Positions 37,682 through 48,170 of a stretch of 64,000 bases of DNA are shown piece after piece. The stretch's first letter is position 1, and the number at the start of each line of letters is the position of its first letter. This DNA comes from Zasmidium citrigriseum (taxonomy: Eukaryota > Ascomycota > Dothideomycetes > Mycosphaerellales > Mycosphaerellaceae). Both the position numbers and the translations under genes were made by a program. The stretch covers positions 1-64,000 of the forward strand of contig NHNW01000058.1 in NCBI GenBank assembly GCA_002786025.1, written 5' to 3'. The notes beneath the pieces were generated by a model. The model was given only the letters and a program-made list of their open reading frames with translations, was not told where the DNA came from and did not search any database.

Positions 37682-39717
37682 TTAGCTTGACCAGATCAGC
37701 TTCGAGCGTCTCTTACAATTGAGATCAGCCCAACTGCCATGTTCCCCAGCAGACTGAAGCCAACGCCATAGGAATATCCCGGACTCGAAACCGCACACGC
37801 TGTTCCAGAACACGTTGTCTTGCCCAATACCAGCCAGCACGGGCACGCTGATTGCGTGTGCAGCATGGAGAAGCGCCGGTATCACAGGTCCACCGCATTG
37901 TGGCACAGGTAGCGCAGCCAACGCCGCCGCGATCTGCTTTGGATCTCGCGTGCGAAGCTGTCGATATGGCCCTATGTCGACATGCAAACGAGCGAACGCC
38001 AAAGCCAGGAATGCTGCGGATGTGAAAGATACAGGACCATCGGCGTTGTGTGGATCAAGACTTGGGTTCGGTGTTCGCTGCACGATGGCTTTCCAGTCTG
38101 TCAAAGCCTGCTGCAAGACATTCAGCTCCGCGGGAGGCAAAGCATCTCTATCGGTATCGTGAAGCTGCCGGGCAAAGAAGATGCGTTGAATAAGGCCTTG
38201 GAGGACTATGAAGCTTCCAATGGGCGAGAACCGCGAGATCGGAGCAGCGCCTGGAGCGGTCTGATGGAGCAGCCGCCGCAATGCATCTCCAATTCGTGCT
38301 GGAGTGTACCGCGAGCTCTGTCGAGCTTCTCGCCATTCTTCTTCGTTGCGCGCTTCCCATTCTCCCGATCCACATGGAAGCTGCAAATGCTGGACCTCGC
38401 TGTTTAGAATGACCGGAGGAAGGTCATAATACGTGCTTTGGACCATGAAATAGCTGTATGAGATCTGGATGACACGCCGGTGTGTTTCCTCACGTATCGT
38501 CTGCTTCCATTCCGGAATACCATCGGATACAGGAGGACCATCACGAATACTGGTGCGAATATACCCCGCTGCAATGCTCTGCAGCTCAAGTGCCGCATCC
38601 AGCAACGCCGGGTCCGTATCCCACGCAGAGTATACCATGAGGAGAATCAGACACTGGATCAATGTCGTGCGATGCATCCCAGGATTGTCGTGATATCGAT
38701 CGAAGGAGGCGAGCTTTCTCTGTTCCAAAGTCAACCATCTAGCAGCTTCGTAAAGTCTTATGCCATTCTTGGATTCAAAAATGCATTGAGCACCCACTGC
38801 AGCCATCGACAAGCTTCTCCTCGTCAGCAGATGTTGCAAATGTCAAGCAAGATGGCTTTCAGCCTGTGGAAGACGAACGAGAGACACAATGGCGAAGACG
38901 CTGGACAGTATGTCGGCAAATGTACCATCGGATAATGCTTGTGAAACCTCGTGGCATACGCCTGGAGGTATCGCGAGATGGCAGGTCGCGAGGGCAGCGT
39001 AAAACCGTGGACATGCTCTTGCGATGTGGAGGCCAGACTTTGCCATTGGGACTCGGTGAGTCTCCAATCGATTGGTGTGAGTGCTGATTCTGAACCTGCT
39101 TGTGCTGCCACGGCGCTGAGCTCTGCTGTCGTTGGAGCGGAGCTTCCAGATACAAAGGATGAAGGTCGCTGCTGAGTCGCTGATGGATCAGTTCCCAGAG
39201 CGTCTATCGAAGGCAATTGAGTACCCTCAAACTGAGGAGTGCCCAAGCCGGTCTCGACGTCGAAGAAGTCGAGAGAGTCCCAGTCAGGAGCCAGTCCTAT
39301 TGAGTCCATGAAAGCAGCAAAGCTTTGCACCGGACTCAACGCACCACTGGGTTCTTCACCCGACGCATTCTGGACACCAACATCTTGAACTCGTGAACTC
39401 GATGCCGTTGCACCTGCATTGGAAGCCAGCTCCATCGGCGTCGCATTTCCACCAGAAGTCCTCGCAGCCGCGTGCGTACGTTGTCTGTGACGCTTCAGCA
39501 AATCATTCCTGGCAAAGCTCCGTCCACAAAAGCAGGCAAAGGGCTTTTCCTTGGTATCTGCTCTCAAAGTCAGCCTCTCTGCCACGACGTAATGAGTGTC
39601 TTTGAACTTACGAGTACGAATATGACGCTGCAGATGTTCCAACCTGACAAATCGCCTGTCGCAGTGTTCGCATCGAAATGGTTTGTCGCCAGGCGCTGTG
39701 GGCTCTGCTGGCCTCAT
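37682..39717 (-). CDS. C2H2 zinc-finger transcription factor with fungal-specific domain
   Basis: Exons 39612-39717, 38879-39557 and 37682-38813 encode 638 residues. Finger 1 ([23 protein letters not shown]) has its last His split by intron 1. Finger 2 uses the CxC variant [24 protein letters not shown] Ser/Thr/Pro-rich linker leads to the fungal transcription-factor domain ([13 protein letters not shown] and [12 protein letters not shown]). Intron 2 uses a gttcgt donor and a gagaag acceptor; this is the only pairing I found that restores the frame and the conserved segment. The frame is open upstream to 40011, but that would overlap the divergent RidA gene, so ATG 39717 is chosen. It is divergent from the RidA-like gene with 284 bp between starts. 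Confidence 0.85.
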
Positions 39718-40001
39718 GCTTGTTTGATGTAGTGGGGGAGGAGAATTGGAGAAAGTTGGAGAAGAGAGCTGGTGCGAGCTCTTGAGTATTGGTACGATTG
39801 CTGATTCAGACACAGCGACGTGCGGAGAACCGGTTTGGATTGGGGTAAGATCGACGACCTGGCATTGGCACGATGAACGATAAAAAGCGAATGTCAGTGG
39901 ACGAGGGAGTGATTGATGGTTAGCATCTTGTGGCCCTTTGAAAGGAAATACATCATTTGGAACGAACTTCAAGCACCATTGGACTGCATCGATCAAATAC
40001 A

Positions 40002-40464
40002 ATGGCTTCACTTCAATACGGCAACGACAAAGGCCACGGCCAAACCCTCAGCGACAACAACTATTACAGCCAATTCGTTCATCTTCCAAACGGCATAACC
40101 AAACTCTCCGGTCAAGGCGGCTATAGTTCCGACGGTACCATCGATGGAAACGACCACAAAGGCCAGATTGAAAAAGCCTTCGAGAACGTTGAGACAGTGC
40201 TCAAGGCGGCGGGATTGTCGGGGTGGGACGATGTAAGTATACATCAAATCTGTAGCGGGCCATGTCATTGATCAATGACAACAGGTCTTCTTGATGAGGA
40301 GCTACATGCTCGACATGAATGACTTTCCATATTACGTGGAGGTCATGAAGAAGAAGATTCCCCGTCGTATTGTGTATACTGCTTTGAGCGTGCCTAAGCT
40401 TGCTGGGCCGAAGATGTTGATTGAGATTGAGGTGGAGGCATGGAGACCTGGTGCGGGCAAGTAG
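40002..40464 (+). CDS. RidA/YjgF-family protein (copy 1)
   Basis: Exons 40002-40232 and 40285-40464 encode 136 residues. The chorismate-mutase-like trimeric fold is indicated by KLSGQGGY, the helix [16 protein letters not shown] and the closing strand LIEIEVEAW. RidA deaminates reactive enamine/imine intermediates, using an Arg near the last strand. Here that region reads [11 protein letters not shown], so the arginine is not obvious and the activity may differ. It is divergently arranged with a C2H2 regulator and sits about 0.4 kb from a second family member, which suggests a duplicated or functionally paired unit. Confidence 0.85.
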
Positions 40465-40854
40465 TCGCAGACATCGGTCCTGATCGATGTTGGGAATGCA
40501 TGTCGAGTGACATGAAAGGTTGTGCTTCAGTCTTGTTGTATCCTATCCGACGATCAGATTTGACTATGAAGTGTTCTGCGATACTACCAAAAACTGGACT
40601 TTTTCGTTGAGCTCTCTTGGTATTGATGGATCACTATTGAGATAGGCTCAGGGCATCAGCTACGGACGCCCTCTGGGTTGCCTCGTGTTGACATGCTGAT
40701 CAATCATGGAGAACGTGCACAAGTCAAATGAGGATCTTGTACAATTCAACATTTGAGAGGTGTTTCAGTAATGGTTGCCAGGTAGATACTCAAACGCCCT
40801 ACACAATCCACGATAATCAATCCGCCACATCCACCATTCCTCTTGCCATCGCAT
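40465..40854. other. Intergenic region between two convergent RidA-like genes
   Basis: Nothing is recognised in these 390 bp; it holds both 3' ends. Confidence 0.5.
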
Positions 40855-41315
40855 TCACGCAACACTGGCCGACGCCTCTACCTCAACATGCATATCCGGC
40901 AACGCAAGCTTCGCTTCCACAGCAGTGAGCAGCGGCCGATGGTCAGGAAACCACTTTCGCAGATTCTCAACCGTCCGATTCAAGGCTTCTTCGCTCATGG
41001 GACTGTAATAGACGACCAGCTTGAAGACCGAAGCCATGCCTTTGCCGCCGGCGTGTTTGATTGTGAAGTCGACGTTCTCGAAGGCCTGGTTGAATATCAG
41101 AATGTATTCAGTTAAGATGTCGAGAAGAATCGACGTACCTGACTGAACTCGTCGGCGAGATCTTTCTTCACCTCCCCAGTAGCACGATCCCAACCACCCT
41201 GGCCGGATATCTGGATTTGCTCTCCAGGTGGAATGCGGACGGAGGAAGAGTAGTGGAAGTTTTCGAAGTTCCATTCGCCGAAGCCTGGGTACGAGGCATA
41301 TTTGAGATGGGACAT
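40855..41315 (-). CDS. RidA/YjgF-family protein (copy 2)
   Basis: Exons 41139-41315 and 40855-41085 encode 135 residues. The family core is visible as IQISGQGGWDRATGEV, then FSQAFENVDFTIKHAGGKG, and a final strand MHVEVEASASVA. The intron lies at nearly the same place in the fold as the helix start AFENV of copy 1, which supports common descent. The two proteins share only core motifs, so the duplication is old. The expected role is cytosolic or mitochondrial metabolite repair; the substrate is unknown. Confidence 0.85.
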
Positions 41316-42999
41316 TCTGCGAGTATGGCTGGCGCTGTGGTATGTTCTCTGTAGTAGGATGCATTCTCATGTTGGGACAGCTTGAGATTTATATTGGTCG
41401 CAGAGAGAGTGGTTGCTCCAGACGCCACCTACGAAATCTCCAACTTCTCCAACTTCTCGTGAGGGTCGACATCTTGACTAATCGTCCACGACAAGTGGTG
41501 CACTCAAGACTCAGAGGTCATACGAGCCAAGGACCGCAAGTTTCCGGCTGAGGTGGTGATGTGGAATCATGCTGCGGCTGCTGATCTAGGAGAAGAGTGC
41601 AAACTACTCGAGCTGAGAAATACCTTCTGGCTGGATTCGAGCGCCGGTTTCTTTTCGATCCCCGAAGCACGCATACACCATCAGTGATTGAGATATCCAA
41701 AGAGCGTTTCAGGTCTCATCAAAGACGGCCAGAGGTGTCGTCATACGACCAAGATGTCCTTCGTGGAGAGGAGCGATAATTTTGAAGAGCATGACAAGAC
41801 AATATCGACTTGCTCAACATCTTGATGGTATCTCTGGCGCAAGGATCGACTTCAGAAGACCAAGAGAGTTCAAAGATGGCCGGCCATATAGGAGAAAGCG
41901 GCACGTCCAGAGGAAGTGACGTCGAGGCGTGCTCTTCGGTGAACACGCAGCCTTGGCTCACCTTAGTCTCCTAGGTCGGTGAATCCTGGCCTAACTTTCG
42001 CTGTCAATGATGACAGTCATAGAATACCGGCCGTCATCGATTCAGTAGTATGTAGTCAAATAGAGCCTCGTCGAGTTGTGTCTCAGTGAGGAGATTGCCG
42101 TGATCGTACACCGTATCGCAGCCCGACATCGTCGCAGGTCGAAGAAAGCCGCGGAGTACATTGTCGAATGTGTCTTATCACCTCGTCGTGTTAGCGCAAC
42201 AGGTACGATCGCCAAGTATCGGTGTTTGAATCTCCCAAGACTAATGGAATTGTTCGAGAAGGTCTCGTCGCCAAGTGGTGCTTCGAAGCCAAGATGCGTT
42301 CGCGGGACTTGGGTGTTGTGCTAAGAAACACCCTTCCAGTATCCGACTGGAGGTATGGTGACGGTGCAAGAGGGAAGTGTGCCGTTGTTGTGGTTGTCAA
42401 CCCTGGAATTCCGTCCGTGGCGGTCCAGTTGCTCATTCAAGTGCCAGACTCCAGCTGAATAGAAGGTCTGTTGTTTAAAGTCCCTCATCCAAGAAAAAGC
42501 GAAGCACAAAAAGACAAGAAGTACGATGTCAAACATCGCTGCCGCCACCCTCAGTTTCCCCACACCATCCCTGTCCGACCACATGGTGCAGCCTGAATTT
42601 GCCGAGACGGACAAGACTGACAAGACAATACTCCGATGTATCCCTTGGCATTAGCATTCAGTGCCCGCAATGCGGATAACTGCCACGCGAGCCATTGGAT
42701 CACGTTATCTATGTCTCAACTTCAGACACGACGACGTGGAGCTCGGCACGCGAGCCGCTTCCTCAAGCAGACGGACGGTCAAACCACTTTTGCCCTATGG
42801 GGAAGCCCGTCACGTGCCAAGCACCGAGAAGATCATGCCGAAGCCTCTCAGGAACACCCAATGCTGGCGGTCGTCTGCCTGGGTAGTTGTCTTGCCAAGT
42901 ATCAGGCTACATGCGACGGAACGGTGGAAGAACATCGCTCGTGGTCGCGGGGATTTGCCAGTACGGCGAGATGGATAGCGACAGCCTTGGGTGATGGGA
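41316..42999. other. 1.7-kb intergenic region
   Basis: Several short open frames overlap on both strands here, but none shows a family motif, a convincing start context or splice continuity. I see no gene. Confidence 0.45.
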
Positions 43000-43007
43000 T
43001 ATAAAAG
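43000..43007 (+). promoter_or_regulatory. TATA box of the small secreted protein gene
   Basis: The sequence tataaaag lies 126 bp before the ATG at 43133, followed by a C/T- and CA-rich leader typical of highly expressed fungal genes. Confidence 0.6.
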
Positions 43008-43132
43008 AGTCGCAGGTCGACGAGAGGAAGCAGATATCCAGCCAGCAATACAGCCATCGCAGTCGAGCCAGCCTCCTCAGTCCTTTCAACCGCAGAGCAT
43101 CTTTTCGATCTCCACCACCACCTCAAGCCAAA

Positions 43133-43791
43133 ATGAAGTTCGGACTCATCGCCGCTGTTGGCCTCGGCCTCGTCAGCGCCGCTCCATCGGCCCTCTACCA
43201 GGAGAAGGAGGAGAGATCGCTCGACAAGAGACTCGGTCCTTTCGGTATGTCAAACACAATGCGCATCTGACAGCATCCGCTGATGTTTTCGATTTCAGGT
43301 CTTGCTGTCGTTGGTGGTGTTGCCGCTGCTGTCATGGGCAAGGTCATCGAGCAGTTCCAGGGCAAGAAGCGCGCTGAGCAGACCTGGGATGGCGTAAGTT
43401 CCAGCATCCACGAGGAATACATTGGAGAATGTGTTGGCTGATATGCGATAACAGCTCCGTGAGGGTCTCCTCGGCCAGCTTGTTCAGGCCATGGACGATG
43501 CCAGCGAGGCCGATGAGGCTACCATCTGCGCCCGCCGCGGCGAGTATGCCATCAACGACTGGTTCAAGGTCACCGACCGTGCCACCATCACCGCCAACAC
43601 CGATGGTCTTGAGGATCTGCAAGTCGAGTCTCAGAGATCTTTGTAGGATTCAGCTAACGGCTTCCAGGTTTGACTGCTTCTTCATCACCGGCCCAAGCAC
43701 CGTTGTCTTCCTGAACGGCACCAGCTCCGTCGATGTTGGTGTTTCGGCTGGCCCATGCACGTACGCCGACGACACCGTCACCTGCTCTTAG
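43133..43791 (+). CDS. Small secreted cysteine-containing protein with Kex2-type pro-site
   Basis: Exons 43133-43244, 43299-43393, 43455-43618 and 43668-43791 encode 164 residues. The N-terminus is a clear signal peptide (MKFGLIAAVGLGLVSAAPS). A short pro-segment ends at DKR (residues 31-33), a likely Kex2 site, before LGPFGLAVVGG. The mature part has four cysteines (TICARR, FDCFF, GPCTY and VTCS), enough for two disulfides. The last intron only restores the frame with a GC donor (gcaagt, 43619-43667), giving EDL|FDCFF; no GT donor works at a normal intron length. The TATA box and codon use (GCC, ACC, GTC, CTC) suggest strong expression. No family is recognised; secreted effector-like or cell-wall protein are possible. 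Confidence 0.78.
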
Positions 43792-43963
43792 ATAGAGCCT
43801 GGGAAGGAGTTGGATTGTGAGAAGAGAATTGACGTGGATCGTCTTCCTGTATGAATGAGTCAGTGCTGAGAATGATTTGATGTACGATAACCCCAAAGAC
43901 GACGCCACGGACGTTGCAAATGCATATTTACCCATTTGCGGAAACATACTCACCTTTCTCTTT

Positions 43964-44479
43964 TCATGAGGCCGGATCAGTCCACGTCGATTGGTCAAAA
44001 CTCACTACCCCAGCGCTCGTGTACTCCTTGGTCCAGACCCAACGCTTCTCTCCATTCTTCATCTCTTCTAGCCTCCAGAAGAAGATGCTAAGCTTCTCCT
44101 TTGTATGGCCGGAGGCGTCATCGTTGTACATCAGGAGCGTCACATAGACAGTGGCTGTCTCCCGCTCGACACTCGTCGCTACGCTCCGGACACTAGCATG
44201 GGCCAATGGAGCGTGCTCGAAGAAGTACCTGAACAGGAGAAGTATGAGTAGATGTCTCTGCTAGTGTAGAGGGAAGTATCTCACGAACCATTCTCGGAGA
44301 TTGTGCATCTGAGTCTTATCAAACTTCAGGAGCGCCCCATCGCTCTGGGTGCATTCAAAGATATAATCATCGCTGCAATACTTGGCGATGGGCGTGGAGA
44401 TGTCCTTTCGGTTGAAGCTCTCTATAATATCAAGGGTGAATTGCTTTGGGGAAGGATCCGGCTCCGCCGCTTTGGCCAT
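43964..44479 (-). CDS. NTF2-like (SnoaL-type) small protein
   Basis: Exons 44289-44479 and 43964-44228 encode 151 residues. The N-terminal helix FTLDIIESFNRKD and the following strand-rich part (VYVTLLMYNDD, KLSIFFWRLEE, WVWTKEYTSAG) fit the cone-shaped NTF2-like fold. The donor is gttcgt, chosen because it keeps both halves in frame (REW|YFFEHAP); other junctions give stops or an intron under 30 nt. Members include polyketide cyclases, dehydratases and binding proteins. No catalytic residues can be assigned, so function is open. It converges with the secreted-protein gene. Confidence 0.65.
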
Positions 44480-44773
44480 GTCTTCCTTTCACTGAGGGAT
44501 TCCGGCTAGGTGCGTCAATCCAGCATCTCGTCTGCGCCTGAGACTCTGGACTTCCTCAATGGCATCACGTCTTTCCCGGTCTCCCTTTCTCCAGATGGTC
44601 GGTTCTTGTCTGATTGCCGGAGGACATGGAGTCCAAGACAGTGACGCCACTCTGCCAAGCTTCTCAACACGAGTGCGAGATTGTGAGGGAAGGTCTAGCC
44701 GAAGCCGTTTCTCTAATCTCCAACTGTTGTCTCCGACCTCAATCGTCCGCCACCCACGGAACATCTGACCAGA

Positions 44774-46384
44774 ATGTCGTTCACACCAGCAGATGTGGAA
44801 GCTGCTCTGCATAGCATCGAGGACGAATACCGCGGACCTGGCGGCGCCGTAGCAGTCGTTCACAATGGCAATGTCTACCGGCGAGTTTGGGGATTCGCCG
44901 ACCTTGAGAAAAGAATACCAATGTCGGCCCAGACCCATCTTCCAATCTGCTCCATCTCCAAGCAAATGGTCTGTCTGGCCATGATGGACTTAATCCGGGA
45001 TCCCACACCCGCTATGAAAGCCAGAGGCAGCGATGCCGAGGAGCAATTGACCGCAGAGCTTCACAAGATGATCCCGCAGCTCAAAGACGTTGAAGGCGGT
45101 CCGCTGACACTGGCCCATCTTCACAGCATGCAAAGTGGAATTCGGGACTACTGGGCAATGACTACGCTTTGGGGCGCTAGGCCAGACGACGCCTTTTCTC
45201 TGGCGATAGATGCTCCGAAGGCAGTCGAAAGAACGAGGTCATTACACTTTGAACCAGGCACAGAGACGTCATACTGCAACGTCAACTTTTATATACTTGC
45301 TAGAGTCATCGAGAAGGTCGCCGGGCAGTCCCTCGGTCAGCTGCTTGCAGAGAGAGTCTTCATCAAAGCCGGCATGTCGACCGCGGCTCTTTCTCCGAAT
45401 ACCTTGGCACCACCTCGACCTATTGTTGGATATGAGGGCGATGAGAAACATGGCTATCTTCCAACTGTCAACAGAATCGAATGGTCTGGTGATGCTGGCA
45501 TTGTGGCGACCCTCGACGATATGATTGCCTACGAGAAGTGGCTGCACGAAAGCTATAAGGATTCGAACAGTATTTATAGGGAGGTCACTGGACCTCCAAA
45601 ATACAAGGATGGATCTGCTGCATTCTATGCTTTTGGGCTCGGGCATGTCGAGACTGCTGGGAAGAAGTGGATTGGCCACGGTGGCGCCTTGCGAGGGTTC
45701 CGTCTACAACGTCTGCATGTTCCATCCGAGGACCTATCTATCGTCGTGCTCTTCAACCATGAGGCTGACTCGGGAGCCGCCGCGGAAAGCGTGCTCAAAT
45801 CGCTCTTCAAGCACCAAGAACCAGCCACAATTGCTCAGCCCGCCGCACCTGAATGGCAGGGTTCATTCCTAGATCACGAGACACAACTTTTGATTCGAGC
45901 AAAGCCTGGCGACACAGGAGAAGTGATCATCGACTATTTCGGAGAAGAGAAGACCAAACTCACAAATCCCACAGAAGGCCAACGCCGCAGTATGGTTGCT
46001 TCTGTTGGAAGAGACACGATTCACATCGAGCGCGTACGCGAGAATCGGGACTTGGACGGCATTCGTGTGGACGAAACGTTGAAAATGCCATCAATAACTG
46101 AATACACTGGCCAGTACCAGTGCGATGAAGTCGAAAGTGTCTTCACATGCACCGGCAACGGAAAGCTCATGTACGGCTTCTTCGACGGCTATCTGGGCAA
46201 AGGGCCGGCACATTTGATGAAATACGTAGGTGAGAACGTGTGGCTTCTGGCAACCCCGCGAGGATTAGACGCTCCAGCTCCTGGAGATTGGACTGTTGTG
46301 TTTCGATGGAATAACGACAAAGTCGTTGGCGTAACCATAGGCTGTCAGCTGGCCAGGAAGATAACTTTCGACAAGTGCACTTGA
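44774..46384 (+). CDS. Serine hydrolase of the beta-lactamase/D-aminopeptidase type (MEROPS S12-like)
   Basis: This single exon of 536 residues starts at ATG 44774. The SxxK motif is S60-I-S-K63 (CSISKQM), the YxN motif is in SYCNVNFYILA, and the third motif is GHGGAL. All three active-site boxes of penicillin-recognising serine enzymes are therefore present. After the catalytic domain, from about residue 355, two further beta-rich segments (YTGQYQCDEVESVF, WTVVFRWNNDKVV) match the extra barrel domains of D-aminopeptidases. No signal peptide is seen, so it is probably cytosolic. The substrate could be a D-amino-acid peptide or an ester; some fungal relatives act as esterases or acyltransferases in metabolite pathways. 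Confidence 0.88.
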   Translation: MSFTPADVEAALHSIEDEYRGPGGAVAVVHNGNVYRRVWGFADLEKRIPMSAQTHLPICSISKQMVCLAMMDLIRDPTPAMKARGSDAEEQLTAELHKMIPQLKDVEGGPLTLAHLHSMQSGIRDYWAMTTLWGARPDDAFSLAIDAPKAVERTRSLHFEPGTETSYCNVNFYILARVIEKVAGQSLGQLLAERVFIKAGMSTAALSPNTLAPPRPIVGYEGDEKHGYLPTVNRIEWSGDAGIVATLDDMIAYEKWLHESYKDSNSIYREVTGPPKYKDGSAAFYAFGLGHVETAGKKWIGHGGALRGFRLQRLHVPSEDLSIVVLFNHEADSGAAAESVLKSLFKHQEPATIAQPAAPEWQGSFLDHETQLLIRAKPGDTGEVIIDYFGEEKTKLTNPTEGQRRSMVASVGRDTIHIERVRENRDLDGIRVDETLKMPSITEYTGQYQCDEVESVFTCTGNGKLMYGFFDGYLGKGPAHLMKYVGENVWLLATPRGLDAPAPGDWTVVFRWNNDKVVGVTIGCQLARKITFDKCT

Positions 46385-46663
46385 ACGGTCTGTAAAGCAA
46401 GACCAGGAAAACAAATGTAAAGAAGGCTAGAACTTGATCGCTGGCGCTATCGCCCTTGGCAAGGCTTTGGTGGCTTGCACTGACAGCACCAACTGCAGCT
46501 GCGATTCGCTGTCACATCCTTAGTTCGAGATACTTTGCACAAGTCGGCAAGAAGCTTGAATCTGTGGCGGGGCTTCACTACTGGCCTCCTTCTATCCAGC
46601 ATTCATTCAGAATATCCAAATCGCCTTCAGCGCCTTAGAACGATATCATATCGACTCCCAAAC

Positions 46664-47269
46664 ATGGGAAGTTCCAGCTCCAAGCCCAAACCATCCCGCC
46701 GCAATGAAGCAGCTCCAGTATGGCGAACAATGGAAGGCTGGCCCAACAACCGCATGGCCATACGAATCCAATCACCCAACTTCGACCGGATAGTCCTAAT
46801 CAACAAACTCGTCCTCATCATGCGTCCAGCGGCCCGGGACGAGAACTTCGACATATGGATCATGCCAACTGGCGCCGCGGCAGAGACCTACTCCGAAGTC
46901 CAAGAATCGCTCGACTCGCAACCGACCTACACCATCAACTTCGCCACAAATCAAGAAAGCGCCCAACATGCACCAGCCAAAGGCGTGAATCGCTGGCGGC
47001 AGGTGGCCAAGTTGTTGACGATGCCCGTGCCTTGGGATGGGTATCGACTGCCGTTTGGAGAGTTTGCGTATCAGCAGGAACAGCAGGTGGGGTATCTGTA
47101 CAAGGGTATCTTCAATAAAGAGAACAAGGCGTTGGCGAGTGGAAGGAGATTGGATTCGAGGGTGTTCGTGGAGGATTGTGTCTTGAATGTCTGGCAGCGG
47201 TATGGGGATTCGCAGCAGATGAGAGATTTTGTCAGGTGTGCGGCGGGTGAGGGTTGGGGGTATACATGA
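46664..47269 (+). CDS. Hypothetical protein with N-myristoylation-type start
   Basis: This intronless frame of 201 residues opens with MGSSSSKPKPSRR, a good N-myristoylation signal followed by basic residues, which points to membrane attachment if real. The rest contains beta-strand-like segments (MAIRIQSPNFDRIVLINKLVLIMRP) and a charged C-terminus. I recognise no family. The frame is open from 46535 with another ATG, but the start at 46664 has the myristoylation context. Confidence 0.6.
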   Translation: MGSSSSKPKPSRRNEAAPVWRTMEGWPNNRMAIRIQSPNFDRIVLINKLVLIMRPAARDENFDIWIMPTGAAAETYSEVQESLDSQPTYTINFATNQESAQHAPAKGVNRWRQVAKLLTMPVPWDGYRLPFGEFAYQQEQQVGYLYKGIFNKENKALASGRRLDSRVFVEDCVLNVWQRYGDSQQMRDFVRCAAGEGWGYT

Positions 47270-47543
47270 TGAGTATCTGATGGAAGGAAGTTTGTTCGAA
47301 GGAGGTTAGGGATCTGAACGTCTTGACACTCGTTTTCTGTCCATTCTCGCACTCGCATGTTTCTGTCTCTTCCCTTCTTGCATGCCCTCAATCGTCTTTG
47401 AACGGGATGTGCAGTGACAGCATGCGTCGCTCCGTGCGAAGAGAGCTTGTACGTGGGTGTGATATCGGCTGGTATCTATACTTGATCCGCTATGGCCTTC
47501 GAAAGCCGGAAGGTAGGTATGCGTACCTTCACTGCCGACCTTG

Positions 47544-48170
47544 TCAAAAGTCTTCGATCTTGCCGGTCTTCTTTGACCAGTTCATGGCGAATTTCGCGCC
47601 TTCTGTGGGGTTCCGTTCGAAAGGGTTATTCTGGAAGAAGCACTCCAAGCTTGCAAGCTTCGGCACCTCAGCCCATTTATCCTCACGAAGCAGGTCTCGC
47701 ACACACTCCCTGTCGAAGAAGTGACTGGGAAAGACGAGGCCGACGGCGACCGTCTCGAGCTCAGGCATCTGCAGGGTGATGTCGTCGAGCGGAGGCATTT
47801 GCAGGATGATGTCGTCGAGCCGAGCGCGGCAGGGTAAATAGAGGCTGACGGTCTTGATTTCCAAGTGTGCAATGCTTCTTGTGGCACGAGGTAGGCGGAA
47901 GGGCTCCCGGTCCACTTCGATTGTGCCGTGCAGTCGCAGCACGGCGAACTTCTTGACTCTGGCGGAATACTCGTGGGCGAACTGACGGGACACGAGAAGC
48001 AGATTGCATGGGGCTACTCCGGTCGCTGTGAGCAGCAGGTAACATCTAAGCTTCATCTCCCGGTCTTCGAGGCAGTTGTCGTAGATGTTGTCCCGCAGCT
48101 CTCGAGGTAAGTCGAAGAAGCGGAAGATGTCGCGGCTGCGATCGGGGTCGCCGTTATCGTCGGGCGCCAT
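47544..48170 (-). CDS. F-box-like / 2EXR-type protein
   Basis: This single exon of 208 residues starts at ATG 48170; an upstream in-frame ATG at 48263 would add 31 residues. The N-terminal IFRFFDLPRELRDNIYDNCL is the fungal motif related to F-box and 2EXR proteins, a putative adaptor for ubiquitin ligase. Residues downstream contain a duplicated decapeptide, LDDIILQMPP then LDDITLQMPE, from a 30-bp tandem repeat near 47767-47824. No known substrate domain is visible. Confidence 0.65.
   Translation of the reverse strand: MAPDDNGDPDRSRDIFRFFDLPRELRDNIYDNCLEDREMKLRCYLLLTATGVAPCNLLLVSRQFAHEYSARVKKFAVLRLHGTIEVDREPFRLPRATRSIAHLEIKTVSLYLPCRARLDDIILQMPPLDDITLQMPELETVAVGLVFPSHFFDRECVRDLLREDKWAEVPKLASLECFFQNNPFERNPTEGAKFAMNWSKKTGKIEDF

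Noticed and set aside
39718..40011. Extended N-terminus of the C2H2 regulator
   Set aside because: It would overlap the divergent RidA-like start, and the added 98 residues have no conserved character.
42321..42623. 100-codon minus-strand frame with a hydrophobic stretch
   Set aside because: The only hydrophobic segment is internal, there is no homology, and open frames overlap it on both strands.
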